Source of the DNA: Limnofasciculus baicalensis BBK-W-15
GTDB taxonomy: Bacteria; Cyanobacteriota; Cyanobacteriia; Cyanobacteriales; Coleofasciculaceae
Direction: 5' to 3'
Assembly: GCF_024178385.1 (NCBI RefSeq)
Contig: NZ_JAMZMM010000003.1
Span: 1-50,999 of the forward strand
DNA length: 50,999 nucleotides
Shown: positions 35,404 to 43,525 of the stretch, one piece after another
How the letters are laid out: the number at the start of each line of letters is the position of its first letter
Numbering within the stretch: position 1 is the stretch's first letter
Program-made: the position numbers and the translations under genes
Notes under the pieces: generated by a model
What the model was told of the DNA's origin: nothing
Seen by the model: the letters and a program-made list of their open reading frames with translations, nothing else
Databases searched by the model: none

Positions 35404-35583
35404 TCAGCCTTCGTTTGACCGAGCTTTATTTTGCAGGAAATCACCCACATATAGCCAGATAAATTTTGCTGTGGCATCAGGATCGATCCTTTTGAGTGCT
35501 TCAGCAATTTCCACGACGGTTTCGGCAGTGGGATCTCTAATCCTGTCAGAGAATTGCGATCGCGTAAAGGATGAGGGGTGCGA
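35404..35583 (-). pseudogene. C-terminal fragment of an XRE-type regulator
   Basis: On the minus strand an open frame without a start reads TRSQFSDRIRDPTAETVVEIAEALKRI and continues to a FIWLYVGDFLQNKARSNEG end. The DPTAETVVEIAEAL helix is like the last helix of a cyanobacterial helix-turn-helix domain. The upstream frame is closed by TAA, so the N-terminus is lost. About 130 bases further down a further short frame (EVQNLEQVFASNGMILS, then stop) may be another remnant. No promoter or intact gene here. Confidence 0.45.
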
Positions 35584-35601
35584 TTATCTTGGCTCTAACA
35601 A

Positions 35602-35768
35602 CTTGCACCACTTACAATAACCCGACAGTGGTTAAAACCACTGTCTAATAGCTCAAGTCAGTTAAAACTGACTGGCATAATAATTTCAGTCCATTTTAAT
35701 GGACTTGAGCTATTAGCCGTAGAATTAATTCTACGGCGGGTTGTAAGGCTTACCGACAATGGTGCAAG
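35602..35768. repeat. Nested palindromic element
   Basis: Outer arms CTTGCACCA/TGGTGCAAG (35,602 and 35,760). Inside: CAGTGGTTAAAACCACTG (about 35,626), TAATAGCTCAAGT facing ACTTGAGCTATTA (35,647 and 35,703), within it AGTCAGTTAAAACTGACT and AGTCCATTTTAATGGACT, then CGTAGAATTAATTCTACG (about 35,718) and CGGGTTGTAAG facing CTTACAATAACCCG. RNA or DNA could fold into a multi-armed junction. Non-coding. Confidence 0.85.
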
Positions 35769-35842
35769 CTCTCAGTTGAAACCGACTGAATGAAAATTTA
35801 AGTCAATTTTAAAAGAGGCTCAAAGAATTAATTTATCTGTAG

Positions 35843-35864
35843 GGTGCGTTATCTAACGCACCCC
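35843..35864. repeat. GGGTGCGTTA/TAACGCACCC palindrome
   Basis: Fourth member of the palindrome family, with a loop of two bases. Followed by CTCTGCGCACCTC repeated twice (35,880-35,919). Confidence 0.8.
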
Positions 35865-35977
35865 ATCTTTCCCCCAAAACCTCTGCGCACCTCCCCACCA
35901 CCCTCTGCGCACCTCTGCGTTAAAAAAAACATATCATCCCCACACTAAAGAAATTGATAAGAAACATTTCCACCTCC

Positions 35978-36007
35978 TTGACACTGTATGTATTATACGT
36001 GTAGCAT
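35978..36007 (+). promoter_or_regulatory. Possible sigma-70 type promoter of the EF-G gene
   Basis: TTGACA at 35,978-35,983 and TAGCAT at 36,002-36,007 are separated by 18 bases. A weaker TATTAT/TATACG also lies between. About 66 bases before the start codon. The -35 is perfect, the -10 poor. Confidence 0.35.
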
Positions 36008-36073
36008 AAAAGAGATTGCCCCACAAACGGCAACAAATTGTCCATCACAAAAAGCACAAAAGGAGAAAATCCG

Positions 36074-38134
36074 ATGATTCCCCTCCAAAACATCCGTAAC
36101 ATCGGGATATCAGCCCATATCGACTCCGGAAAGACAACTCTTACGGAGCGAATTCTCTTCTACACTGGCAGAATCCACAAAATTGAAGAAGTAAGAGGAG
36201 GGGGTGCAGGTGCGACAATGGACTTCATGGAATTGGAGCAAGAAAAAGGCATCACTATCACTTCTGCTGCAACAACTTGCATGTGGCACGATCTCCAAAT
36301 TAACCTGATTGATACTCCCGGGCACGTCGATTTTACTATAGAAGTAGAGCGAGCTTTGCGAGTACTTGATGGTGGAGTTATGGTACTCTGTGCAGTTGCA
36401 GGTGTTCAATCTCAATCTATTACCGTAGACAGGCAAATGAAGCGCTATCGAGTGCCGCGTATTGCCTTTATTAATAAGATGGATAGATTGGGTGCAAATC
36501 CCTTCCGAGTTGTGCAAGCACTGCGAGAGAAATTGGGGTTAAATCCCTTCTTACTTCAGCATCCTATCGGTAGTGAGGATACCTTTACTGGCGTTATCGA
36601 TTTAATTGAAATGAACGCCCATTATTTTGAAGGAGAAAAAGGAGAAGAGCATCGGATTGTGCCAATTCCAGATTATTTACAATCTGAGGCACAAGAAGCA
36701 CGAGATCAACTCCTCGATCGCATTTCCATCTTTTCCGAACCGATGATGGAATTGTTGATTGATGGTAAAGAAGTTCCCAAAGAATTAATTTGGGATACCA
36801 TTCGCCAGGGAACCTTAAATCATCAACTAACTCCAGTGCTAATTGGTTCCGCTTATAAAAATAAGGGGGTGCAGAATCTACTAGATGCGATCGCGCTTTA
36901 TCTACCTTCTCCTATGGATCGTGAGGTAGTGCAAGCCTTTGACGTTAAAACCAACGAAACTGTTGAAGTTTACGCTGATCCAGATACTTCCCTAGTCGCC
37001 ATGGCGTTCAAACTTACCGATGAAGATACGGGACAATTAACCTATACTCGCATCTACTCCGGTACTCTCAAAAAAGGCGATACCGTCTACAATACTCGCA
37101 CAGGCAAACGATTGCGAATTGGGCGATTTGTCCGGATGCACGCCAATCATCGACAGGAAATATCGGAAGCACCAGCAGGTAATATTGTGGCGCTAATTGG
37201 GATTGACTGTAATTCTGGCGATACCTTCTGTTCGGAAGGAGTTAATCTCTCCTTAGAAGGTATGTTTGTACCGGAGCCAGTGGTAACTCTTGCTGTCACT
37301 CCCAAACATCAAGATGATATGGATCGAATCTCCAAAGCCATCCATCGCTTTACGCGAGAAGATCCAACTTTCCGCGTTAAAGTTGACCCAGAATCCAAAC
37401 AAACCCTAATTTCTGGAATGGGAGAATTGCATCTAGAAATCTACATCGAAAGAATGAAGCGGGAATACAATGCTGAAGTTTATGTTGGTGCGCCTGCGGT
37501 TGCTTATCGAGAAACAATTTCCCAACCAGCAACATTCGACTATACCCTGAAAAAACAAACAGGAGGTTCCGGTGATTTCGCCCATGTCATCGGACGAATT
37601 GAACCCTGTGATGAACCCTTTGTTTTCGAGAATCGGGTAGTTGGCGGTGCAATTCCCAAACAGTTTATTTCCGCTTGCGAGAAAGGATGCCACGATGGTA
37701 CTCAAAGTGGACTGTTAATTGGGTATCCCGTGACTGGAGTTAAAGTAATTTTAACCGGAGGTGACTATCACAATGTTGATTCTTCGGATTTAGCATTTCG
37801 CTCCGCAGCCAAGCAAGGTTTCTTGCAAGGCTTTAGAAAAGCAGCACCCATTATTTTAGAACCAATTATGCTAGTGGAAGTGGAAACACCAAACGAGTAT
37901 GTGGGCAGAGTACAGGGAGATTTATCTTCTCGCCGTGGAATGTTACTAGGTTCTCAAACGATGGAAGGTTACTCGGTAATTCGTGCCGAAGTGCCATTGA
38001 AAGAAATGTTTGGTTACGCGAAAGATTTACGATCTTTTACTGCGGGGCAGGCTAGTTTTTCCATGGAGTTTGCTAGTTATCGACAGGTTCCTCCTGTGCA
38101 ACAGACTCAGTTAGTTGGTGGGGGTGTGCGATGA
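36074..38134 (+). CDS. Elongation factor G, mitochondrial EFG1/spdEFG1-like paralogue
   Basis: 686-aa translational GTPase with all EF-G domains. G1 is AHIDSGKT (14-21), G3 DTPGH (80-84), G4 NKMD (134-137). It has DSGKTT where housekeeping bacterial EF-G has DAGKTT, plus GGAGATMDFMELE, TSAATTCMW, VDRQMKRYRVP and GSAYKNKGVQNLLDAI, which resemble mitochondrial EFG1 and the spirochaete/planctomycete spdEFG1 group. It would move tRNA and mRNA through the ribosome. The gene stands alone, not beside rpsL, rpsG or tufA as the normal fusA does. The start is the ATG at 36,074 after AAGGAG; an upstream ATG at 36,038 lacks one. Confidence 0.92.
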   Translation: MIPLQNIRNIGISAHIDSGKTTLTERILFYTGRIHKIEEVRGGGAGATMDFMELEQEKGITITSAATTCMWHDLQINLIDTPGHVDFTIEVERALRVLDGGVMVLCAVAGVQSQSITVDRQMKRYRVPRIAFINKMDRLGANPFRVVQALREKLGLNPFLLQHPIGSEDTFTGVIDLIEMNAHYFEGEKGEEHRIVPIPDYLQSEAQEARDQLLDRISIFSEPMMELLIDGKEVPKELIWDTIRQGTLNHQLTPVLIGSAYKNKGVQNLLDAIALYLPSPMDREVVQAFDVKTNETVEVYADPDTSLVAMAFKLTDEDTGQLTYTRIYSGTLKKGDTVYNTRTGKRLRIGRFVRMHANHRQEISEAPAGNIVALIGIDCNSGDTFCSEGVNLSLEGMFVPEPVVTLAVTPKHQDDMDRISKAIHRFTREDPTFRVKVDPESKQTLISGMGELHLEIYIERMKREYNAEVYVGAPAVAYRETISQPATFDYTLKKQTGGSGDFAHVIGRIEPCDEPFVFENRVVGGAIPKQFISACEKGCHDGTQSGLLIGYPVTGVKVILTGGDYHNVDSSDLAFRSAAKQGFLQGFRKAAPIILEPIMLVEVETPNEYVGRVQGDLSSRRGMLLGSQTMEGYSVIRAEVPLKEMFGYAKDLRSFTAGQASFSMEFASYRQVPPVQQTQLVGGGVR

Positions 38135-38200
38135 TGCGGTGAATTAATGTGGGGGTGTTGAAAAAGTCAGATTTAGACAATCCATGGATTAATTAGTTAT

Positions 38201-38752
38201 TTAACCCTGAAGAAATGATGAGCTTTTCTTCTTGACAATTTCCCCAATTATAACCGGAATTAATAGTTGCCTCCAAAAAAGGTGTAATGAGGGTTTGAAG
38301 TCAAAAAAAATCCCCTTCCCCTGCCTCAGCAGGGTGGAAAGATTCATAACTAAAAAAGCAATGGCAATCGCAGTTTGAGAAGTATGAGGTAGTTTAGCCA
38401 TGACTCGATTCAAGCTATATCTACGTTTAGAAACTCCAAATTTTCCTTCAATCGTATTACGAACCCTCTCATCTTATTGAGCTTGCTTTTTCTTTGAGGC
38501 ACTGACATTAGCTGGTGGCCTCCCCAAGGGAGGACCACTGATTCTAATTCCTCTTTCTTTACAGAAGGCTCGATTTTCTCTTGTCCGATAAATTCGGTCA
38601 ACATGTACCGATTCTGGATAGACTCCTCTGGCTTCTTTAAATGCTTCTACTTGCGCTTTTAAATCGAGTGATTCATTAAAGTTATTCCAGTCTATACGGT
38701 CTAAAAATACATATCCATCTCGACAAGAAACCGATAGTTTCGCTACTACCAT
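38201..38752 (-). pseudogene. IS5-family transposase remnant, 5'-truncated with in-frame stop
   Basis: On the minus strand the frame begins within the catalytic core (KLSVSCRDGYVFLDRIDWNNF) and reads on through YPESVHVDRIYRTRENRAF, GIRISGPPLGRP and KKKQAQ, then a TAA (38,474-38,476), and continues in the same frame as DERVRNTIEGKFGVSKRRYSL, MAKLPHTSQTAIAIAFLVMNL. The Glu of the DDE triad lies in IEGKFG after the stop. The N-terminal third is lost at about 38,755. Therefore an inactive insertion-sequence copy. Terminal inverted repeats could not be placed. It abuts the degenerate tail of the neighbouring gene. Confidence 0.85.
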
Positions 38753-38832
38753 GAATGCGAGCGCGAAAGGAGCCAGAACTATTCCACAGCCTTTTGCCCA
38801 TCGTCTTTTTCCTCTTATTCAGCAAACCCTAG

Positions 38833-39039
38833 TTAGCGACTCTCCAATATTCGTTCAATTCTCGATAGGATGGTTTTTGCCGTCTTCTTAGCAGAATCGC
38901 TTGATTTACAGTCATCAGTAGATACACGAATTATTCTTACGCCCTCATCCTCCAAGTGACTAAAGCATTACCCAGTCGAGTGTAAGCATTGGTTTCATCT
39001 TGAAATTGCTTAAAGTAGGCAGCAAATGCTTCAGATAGG
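38833..39039 (-). pseudogene. Degenerate C-terminal tail downstream of the heme-oxygenase-fold gene
   Basis: Past the stop of the upstream gene, coding-like sequence goes on in other frames: first NDLSEAFAAYFKQFQDETNAY and RLGNAL, ending in TAA at 38,937; then a third frame reads HLEDEGVRIIRVSTDDCKSS and SAKKTAKTILSRIERILESR to a TAA at 38,833-38,835. The first shift is at an A8 run, where one more A would join it to the preceding protein. Looks like an extension or a second gene broken by two small indels next to the IS remnant. Confidence 0.5.
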
Positions 39040-39804
39040 TCATTTTTTTTGACAAAAGCTGACGGGGCGATCCCTGATGAACTGATCGTAAAATTGACAT
39101 TTAAGCTGATATGAATTCTCTTGAAGATTAAGGCAGTAAACTAGAGCATCTTTAGACGAAATGAGTCTCTTTAAATGAATCGCCAGTTCTTGAGAATGGG
39201 TCAATCCGCCCAGAATGCTTTCTTGTCCAATATCTGAATTTCTGCTGTCATGGATCATGTGGAAATAATAGAACTCTGATCTGATTTTGTGTGGTGATTG
39301 TCCATTGGATAGGCGTTCAGAAATTCGTTGCCAAAGACAGGAATACTCAACTGAGACCAGCACCTCTGCCCAAAAGCGAAGAAATGCGACCAGCCCCACC
39401 TGACAATGCTTTTCACCCAGACAACCGATCATGCACTGATAGCTCTCATTTCTAACCTTTTGAGTGGTTGGTGTTTCCGGTGTTATTAGTATCATTTCAG
39501 AAGTCGCACCTAAATTGAGCAGATCTTGGAAAAGTAGCTCTCGATGAGAAGGTAGGGGAACCCCTTTTGTATTGCGTGGAAATTCCTCATTCAGAATCCC
39601 TCTAACTGTCCGTTTGATCCCCTCATCAGTCAGAGCATCAATCACAAATTCGTAAAGGTTGACGATAGAAAGCGATAAAAAGCGGCGCTGGATAAGAATT
39701 GCCAGCAGGTCTTCCCAAGCGATCGCATCAATCTGGCTAAACAATGGATGATTTCTAAACTTCGTAATCAATGAAATCTCGAAATCGTTGAGGGTTTCAA
39801 TCAT
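39040..39804 (-). CDS. Heme-oxygenase-fold protein, possible di-iron oxidase (CADD/DUF3865-like)
   Basis: 254-aa all-helical protein. Candidate metal ligands are E73/E74 and H87 (EEFPRNTKG ... SHRELLF), E147 or E153 (FWAEVLVSVEY), H182/H185 with D186 (FHMIHDSRNSD), the order seen in TenA/PqqC-like and HDO enzymes such as CADD. Members cleave or oxidise small molecules or act in cofactor synthesis; nothing shows which here. The stop comes within an A8 run and the sequence beyond seems coding, so this C-terminus may be a frameshift product. ATG at 39,804, five bases after the upstream regulator: an operon. Confidence 0.6.
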   Translation of the reverse strand: MIETLNDFEISLITKFRNHPLFSQIDAIAWEDLLAILIQRRFLSLSIVNLYEFVIDALTDEGIKRTVRGILNEEFPRNTKGVPLPSHRELLFQDLLNLGATSEMILITPETPTTQKVRNESYQCMIGCLGEKHCQVGLVAFLRFWAEVLVSVEYSCLWQRISERLSNGQSPHKIRSEFYYFHMIHDSRNSDIGQESILGGLTHSQELAIHLKRLISSKDALVYCLNLQENSYQLKCQFYDQFIRDRPVSFCQKK

Positions 39805-39809
39805 AATTT

Positions 39810-40712
39810 TTAACTCGTAAATAGGATTTTCAGATCATTTCTCCAATTGCGGTTTGGATTTGGATAAAAGCGACGAGCAACTTGCCACATCAACTCAAAA
39901 TCTTTTTGTAAGGTATCCGTGATGAGTTGATTGGCAGAGTTTAGCGTCAGCTCTAATTGGAACGTATTAATAGCAAGCGATCCGTGGAGAAAAGGTGCTG
40001 CCAACATATAACTACCAGCTCGATAAATTGCTAGAGAAGGAAGCGTATCATACAGCTTAATCTCGATAAGTTTAGAAGTGTCTGAAACTCCGATGATTTT
40101 CTCTAACGTCTCCAGATTGGCAATTACGCAATCTCGAATATTAATCTCATCCCCGATGCTGCTATTGGCATACCTCCTCAGAACCTCTTCTCTCAGTTTT
40201 GCTGCTTCGGAATAGGGCCAAGCTAGCAATATTCTGACCTGAACGCCATTTTGGAGGCATCGAGTGAGATGTTCAAAATAGTCATTCAAATTGGGTGCAA
40301 AGGTTTGGAGAATATCTACTTGCTTATGTTCTGAATTGTCCGAATCGATCAAATTATCAATTGCTTTTCCAAAGGCATCTCTAGGAAAATTTGGATAAAT
40401 GTAATTCAAGCCGATTTCCGAAAAGAATATATCGTTGTTCTGGTATTGAAGATACTGCTCAGTTAAACGTTTATGAAGTTGTGGCAGCTTATGCCCTTTT
40501 CCCACAATTTTAAATTTTTTATAGATATTCTTTAGCCTTTGGGTAAAAGCTTCCTCTTCAATTGTTGAGTATGACGCAAGATAGGCTTCTAGCAATTCAC
40601 TTTTAGTTGGACATTGAGCTTCTTGAAGACAGATGACTACGTCTGCTTCAAGAGAGGTCAATCCGTACTCTTGACAATTGCAAAGTGCTTCTAAGAAAGA
40701 ATCCCAGCTCAT
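39810..40712 (-). CDS. HTH plus PLD-like/DUF5919-like two-domain protein
   Basis: 300-aa protein. Residues 1-90 are a helical, HTH-like region (LTSLEADVVICL, AFTQRLKNIYKKFKIVGKG) resembling the N-terminal domain of cyanobacterial vWA-MoxR-associated (VMAP) proteins. Residues 140-290 have a PLD-like or DUF5919-like fold: FEHLTRCLQNGVQVRILLAWP, IEIKLYDTLPSLAIYRAG, and DTLQKDFELMWQVARRF at the end. No HKD catalytic motif, so probably sensory. It starts an operon with the heme-oxygenase-fold gene and is divergent from the DUF1399-like gene 148 bases away. A regulator or sensor role is inference. Confidence 0.55.
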   Translation of the reverse strand: MSWDSFLEALCNCQEYGLTSLEADVVICLQEAQCPTKSELLEAYLASYSTIEEEAFTQRLKNIYKKFKIVGKGHKLPQLHKRLTEQYLQYQNNDIFFSEIGLNYIYPNFPRDAFGKAIDNLIDSDNSEHKQVDILQTFAPNLNDYFEHLTRCLQNGVQVRILLAWPYSEAAKLREEVLRRYANSSIGDEINIRDCVIANLETLEKIIGVSDTSKLIEIKLYDTLPSLAIYRAGSYMLAAPFLHGSLAINTFQLELTLNSANQLITDTLQKDFELMWQVARRFYPNPNRNWRNDLKILFTS

Positions 40713-40860
40713 AATCAGTCACTATTTGGCAACGGACAAAACGACAAGAGCATTCTGTGGCTCCCTTACACTTGATTACACTTTACTACACTTCCCCAAT
40801 ATTTACTTATCTCTAGATGTCATTCAAGATGATTATACCCTTTTAGAAAATTTAGTACCT

Positions 40861-42225
40861 ATGCTAGATACGTTCCAGTCAGCCCTTTATCAGCGGCTAC
40901 AAACATTTGAATTGGATGACCCAACCCATGAGTTTGGGTTTACCCGCCATCTCATGAAAAATCAGGGTTGGACCCTGACCTATACCCAAAGGGCGATCGC
41001 AGAGTATAAAAAGTTTGCCTTTCTCACGGTCGTCGCCAACCATCAGATAGTGCCCTCTGATCAGGTAGACCAGGTATGGCACGCCCATGTGCTCCTCACT
41101 CAGTCCTACTGGGAAGAGTTTTGCCCAAAGGTGTTAGGAAAAAAACTACATCATCATCCAGCACGGGGGGGACGGGTAGAACGGGCAGAATTTCATCACC
41201 TCTACACGAAAACCATCGCAAGTTATCGGCAATTTTTTGGCTCTCCACCCACCGACATTTGGTCGCCCCCAGATGTGCGGTTTGGCGCAGAGTTGAAAAT
41301 GCAGCGAGTGAGCTTAAACGACCATTGGGTCATTCCCAAGCGATTCCCTCACTTGAAGTTTGCCCAACCCCTTAGTATCTTTGTCCAACCCTTCAGTATC
41401 TTTGCCATTATTACCTGCATGACAACAATTGCCTGGATCCGTGCAGCTCAAGGATCTCCCATTGGGCAGGTGGCGCGTGATGTACCTGCCAATCAGTTTG
41501 TTATTCCTATTTGTGGATTTGTCATCCTGGGACTGATATTACGTTATATAATTCGCAGCCCCAGCCAGCAGCCCCAAAAACCTCAACTGGATATATATAA
41601 AATCGCTTATTTAGCAGGTGGGGACTCACGAGCAGTGGAGTTAGCGATTACACAACTAGTACATCAGGGATGTCTACGTCCTAATGTGCGAAATCGGACA
41701 TTTGCAATCGAAAAGCTACTACCTTACGAAGCAGCTACTTTAGAACGACAAGTGATGGAGCAGGCTCAACGAACTCCAGTTCTAAAGGAGCTACGGCAAG
41801 CTAGCAAATACAACACGAAATTTCTCAGAAGCTCCCTGGAGCAGGAGAAACTTTTGATGACAGGGTGGGCAGCTTTTATGGGAGCAAGTTTTGTACTCTT
41901 CCTTTTTATATCAATTTTCGGTGGAATATTGATGGTAGCTGTAAGAAGTCTTCTAGGTATTCAACCCTCAGAGATGAATATCTTTGCAGTTTTACATTGG
42001 TCGATTGGTATTGTTACTTTATGCTGTATTGTACCTGGTTTCCGCACCCGTTGGGGCGGTCGAATACTGGCAGATATCCAGAAAAACCACGATGTCTACG
42101 ATGTGATGCAACGGTTTGCCCTTTATGGGTACACCGTGCTTTCCGGGGGAGCGCTGGATGATTTAAAGCAGATTTTTAAGGCAGAAGCAGAAGCGGCAAG
42201 CGGTGGTTGTGGTTGTGGCTGCTAG
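40861..42225 (+). CDS. DUF1399/TIGR04222-like membrane protein with GGCGCGC tail
   Basis: 454-aa protein. Residues 1-125 form a DUF1399 (glycine-rich-domain-protein-like) part with VDQVWHAHVLLTQSYW (H74, H76) and a His cluster LHHHP; the DIWSPPDV end marks its border. Two membrane helices (about 180-240), a winged-helix-like TIGR04222 part (KIAYLAGGDSRAVELAITQLVHQG), two more helices (about 340-400), and a C-terminal Gly/Cys tail ending SGGCGCGC. The start chosen is the ATG at 40,861; the frame is open to 40,678, overlapping the opposite gene. Its last four bases overlap the convergent methyltransferase gene. Tail Cys may bind metal or be modified. Confidence 0.72.
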   Translation: MLDTFQSALYQRLQTFELDDPTHEFGFTRHLMKNQGWTLTYTQRAIAEYKKFAFLTVVANHQIVPSDQVDQVWHAHVLLTQSYWEEFCPKVLGKKLHHHPARGGRVERAEFHHLYTKTIASYRQFFGSPPTDIWSPPDVRFGAELKMQRVSLNDHWVIPKRFPHLKFAQPLSIFVQPFSIFAIITCMTTIAWIRAAQGSPIGQVARDVPANQFVIPICGFVILGLILRYIIRSPSQQPQKPQLDIYKIAYLAGGDSRAVELAITQLVHQGCLRPNVRNRTFAIEKLLPYEAATLERQVMEQAQRTPVLKELRQASKYNTKFLRSSLEQEKLLMTGWAAFMGASFVLFLFISIFGGILMVAVRSLLGIQPSEMNIFAVLHWSIGIVTLCCIVPGFRTRWGGRILADIQKNHDVYDVMQRFALYGYTVLSGGALDDLKQIFKAEAEAASGGCGCGC

Positions 42226-42824
42226 CTTGATCTCATCTGGAAAATTGCCAAATGTTCTTCCCCTTTACGACGAGCAATCGAGTCTTGCGCTGTCTTAAAC
42301 AGGAGGATATCAAAGTGCGGGGCAAAGAGATCTAAAACCGCTTGCGGCTTTATGCAAAATGGAGGACCATTTGCCCGAGAATGGGTATAAAACAGAGCAA
42401 TTAGTTGACCGTTAGGACGTAATAAGTTTTTGACAACTTGTACATATTTTGGTCTCAGCGTTGCATCAATGGTACAAAAACAAGTATGTTCCAATACGTA
42501 ATCAAAACTATTGAGGAACTCGGCTTCCAATTCAAAAATATTGCGCTGTAAAAACTGAGCATCTAGTTCTCGTGCCTTGGCAGTAGCACGGGCACGCTCA
42601 ATTGCGCTGGGCGCAAAATCAAACCCGACGACATCAAACTCTGCCGTTGAAAATAGCATTGCATCCTGCCCACTGCCACAGCCCAAAACTGCGATTTTGC
42701 CCACTTTTGGGGCTTGAGCGGATGCCAAAAGATTGATCAATGGAGGAGCTGGGCAACCCAAATCCCAACGATCTTGACCTTCCTGGTACCGTTTTTCCCA
42801 AGCGTCAGCGGTGAGGTCAATCAC
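42222..42824 (-). CDS. TPMT-like SAM-dependent methyltransferase
   Basis: 200-aa thiopurine/thiol S-methyltransferase-family protein: WEKRYQEGQDRWDLGCPAPPL at the N-terminus, SAM site AVLGCGSGQDAMLF, VVGFDFAPSAIERA, and EHTCFCTIDATLRPKYVQ. Relatives methylate thiols, thiocyanate or halides (HOL-like). Stop codon overlaps the end of the convergent membrane-protein gene by four bases. ATG at 42,824. Could detoxify thiols or hydrosulphide; this is inference. Confidence 0.8.
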   Translation of the reverse strand: MIDLTADAWEKRYQEGQDRWDLGCPAPPLINLLASAQAPKVGKIAVLGCGSGQDAMLFSTAEFDVVGFDFAPSAIERARATAKARELDAQFLQRNIFELEAEFLNSFDYVLEHTCFCTIDATLRPKYVQVVKNLLRPNGQLIALFYTHSRANGPPFCIKPQAVLDLFAPHFDILLFKTAQDSIARRKGEEHLAIFQMRSS

Positions 42825-43134
42825 GCTTTAACTCCAAAACTGCAAGATTATGACTAATTTTCATAAGTTTAACTCATTGCAACGCATAAGAATTCAGATG
42901 GAGCGGACTGACCTAAACCTTTAGTAAAGTTCCAGATTTATCCCTTGAGGATTGGACAGTATAAATCGAGGGGAATTGAGATATCACCTACCGCAGTCAC
43001 CGATATAGAACGGAAGTTACCCCCGGAGTTCGTACTTTCGTCGGCTGAAAGTATTGATATATATGAGATAGAGGCATTTCATCATAGTTAAGTTAACTTA
43101 ACTTAACCATATTATTTCTGGAATCAGGTAGTTA
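42825..43134. other. 310-base gap with a weak remnant
   Basis: A frame without ATG from about 42,920 to 43,091 reads SPTAVTDIERKLPPEFVLSS and ESIDIYEIEAFHHS then stop; it looks protein-like but I know no family. A GTTAAGTT/AACTTAAC palindrome follows. Nothing else seen. Confidence 0.3.
43087..43102. promoter_or_regulatory. 16-base perfect palindrome, possible operator
   Basis: GTTAAGTTAACTTAAC is fully symmetrical and is followed by another TTAACC half. It lies 33 bases before the start of a truncated XRE-type gene. Such regulators often bind palindromes of this form in their own promoters. Confidence 0.4.
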
Positions 43135-43221
43135 ATGACTAGTGTCAGTGTGGGGGAAAAGCTCAAACAACGACGTAAATTGCTCAATTTGACATTGAAA
43201 GAGGCTCTACCTTTTCTGTAG
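43135..43221 (+). pseudogene. Truncated XRE-family regulator (N-terminus only)
   Basis: 28 codons from ATG to TAG read MTSVSVGEKLKQRRKLLNLT then KEALPFL. The DNA resembles the start of the XRE gene at 46,753 (GAAAAGCTCAAACAACGACG versus GAAAAACTCAAACAACGACG). The helix-turn-helix is cut off by TAG after one helix, so non-functional. Confidence 0.7.
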
Positions 43222-43303
43222 CATCTTCTAAGGCAGGAACCTGTTTTTCGGTTTGGTTAGTTTCCAAATATTCGATTGCTCTATCAAGGTTAAATACGCT
43301 CAT
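43184..43303 (-). CDS. Possible 39-aa small protein, opposite the XRE remnant
   Basis: A minus-strand frame from ATG to TGA reads MSVFNLDRAIEYLETNQTEK and ends EKVEPLSMSN; a GGTTAGG element precedes it. Composition is protein-like (two helices), but it overlaps other frames and has no known family. It may also be a truncated gene start. Confidence 0.22.
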   Translation of the reverse strand: MSVFNLDRAIEYLETNQTEKQVPALEDATEKVEPLSMSN

Positions 43304-43306
43304 CAC

Positions 43307-43525
43307 CTAACCCTCGTTACTAAAAACTTACCTCTGAGTGTAGTACCACCAGGAATAGAAAATATACTTCTGGAGGGAACCTCTCCCATCACTCTGATTC
43401 CATTTAAGAGAAATGCTGTTTCCTCTGATAACTGAATTACAAAGTTCTGTTTATCTCCAAAGACACCAACCAACAATTATCATTGGTTTACGGGTGACTC
43501 ACATGCCAAGGCATCAGCTAGGTTA
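43307..43525 (+). pseudogene. Coding-like 5' extension of the 448-aa gene, interrupted by TGA
   Basis: The frame of the next gene stays protein-like upstream of its first ATG: LPLSVVPPGIENILLEGTSP, PFKRNAVSSDN, then TGA (43,433-43,435), then ITKFCLSPKTPTNNYHWFTG and SHAKASARL into the annotated start. A single nonsense change would explain this. Whether the shortened protein works is unknown. Confidence 0.45.

Noticed and set aside
42920-43091. Open frame ending EIEAFHHS
   Set aside because: Protein-like composition but no start and no family; noted only in the gap entry.
43433-43435. TGA read as selenocysteine in the 448-aa gene
   Set aside because: No SECIS-like hairpin recognised after it and cyanobacteria generally lack the Sec machinery; a nonsense change is simpler.
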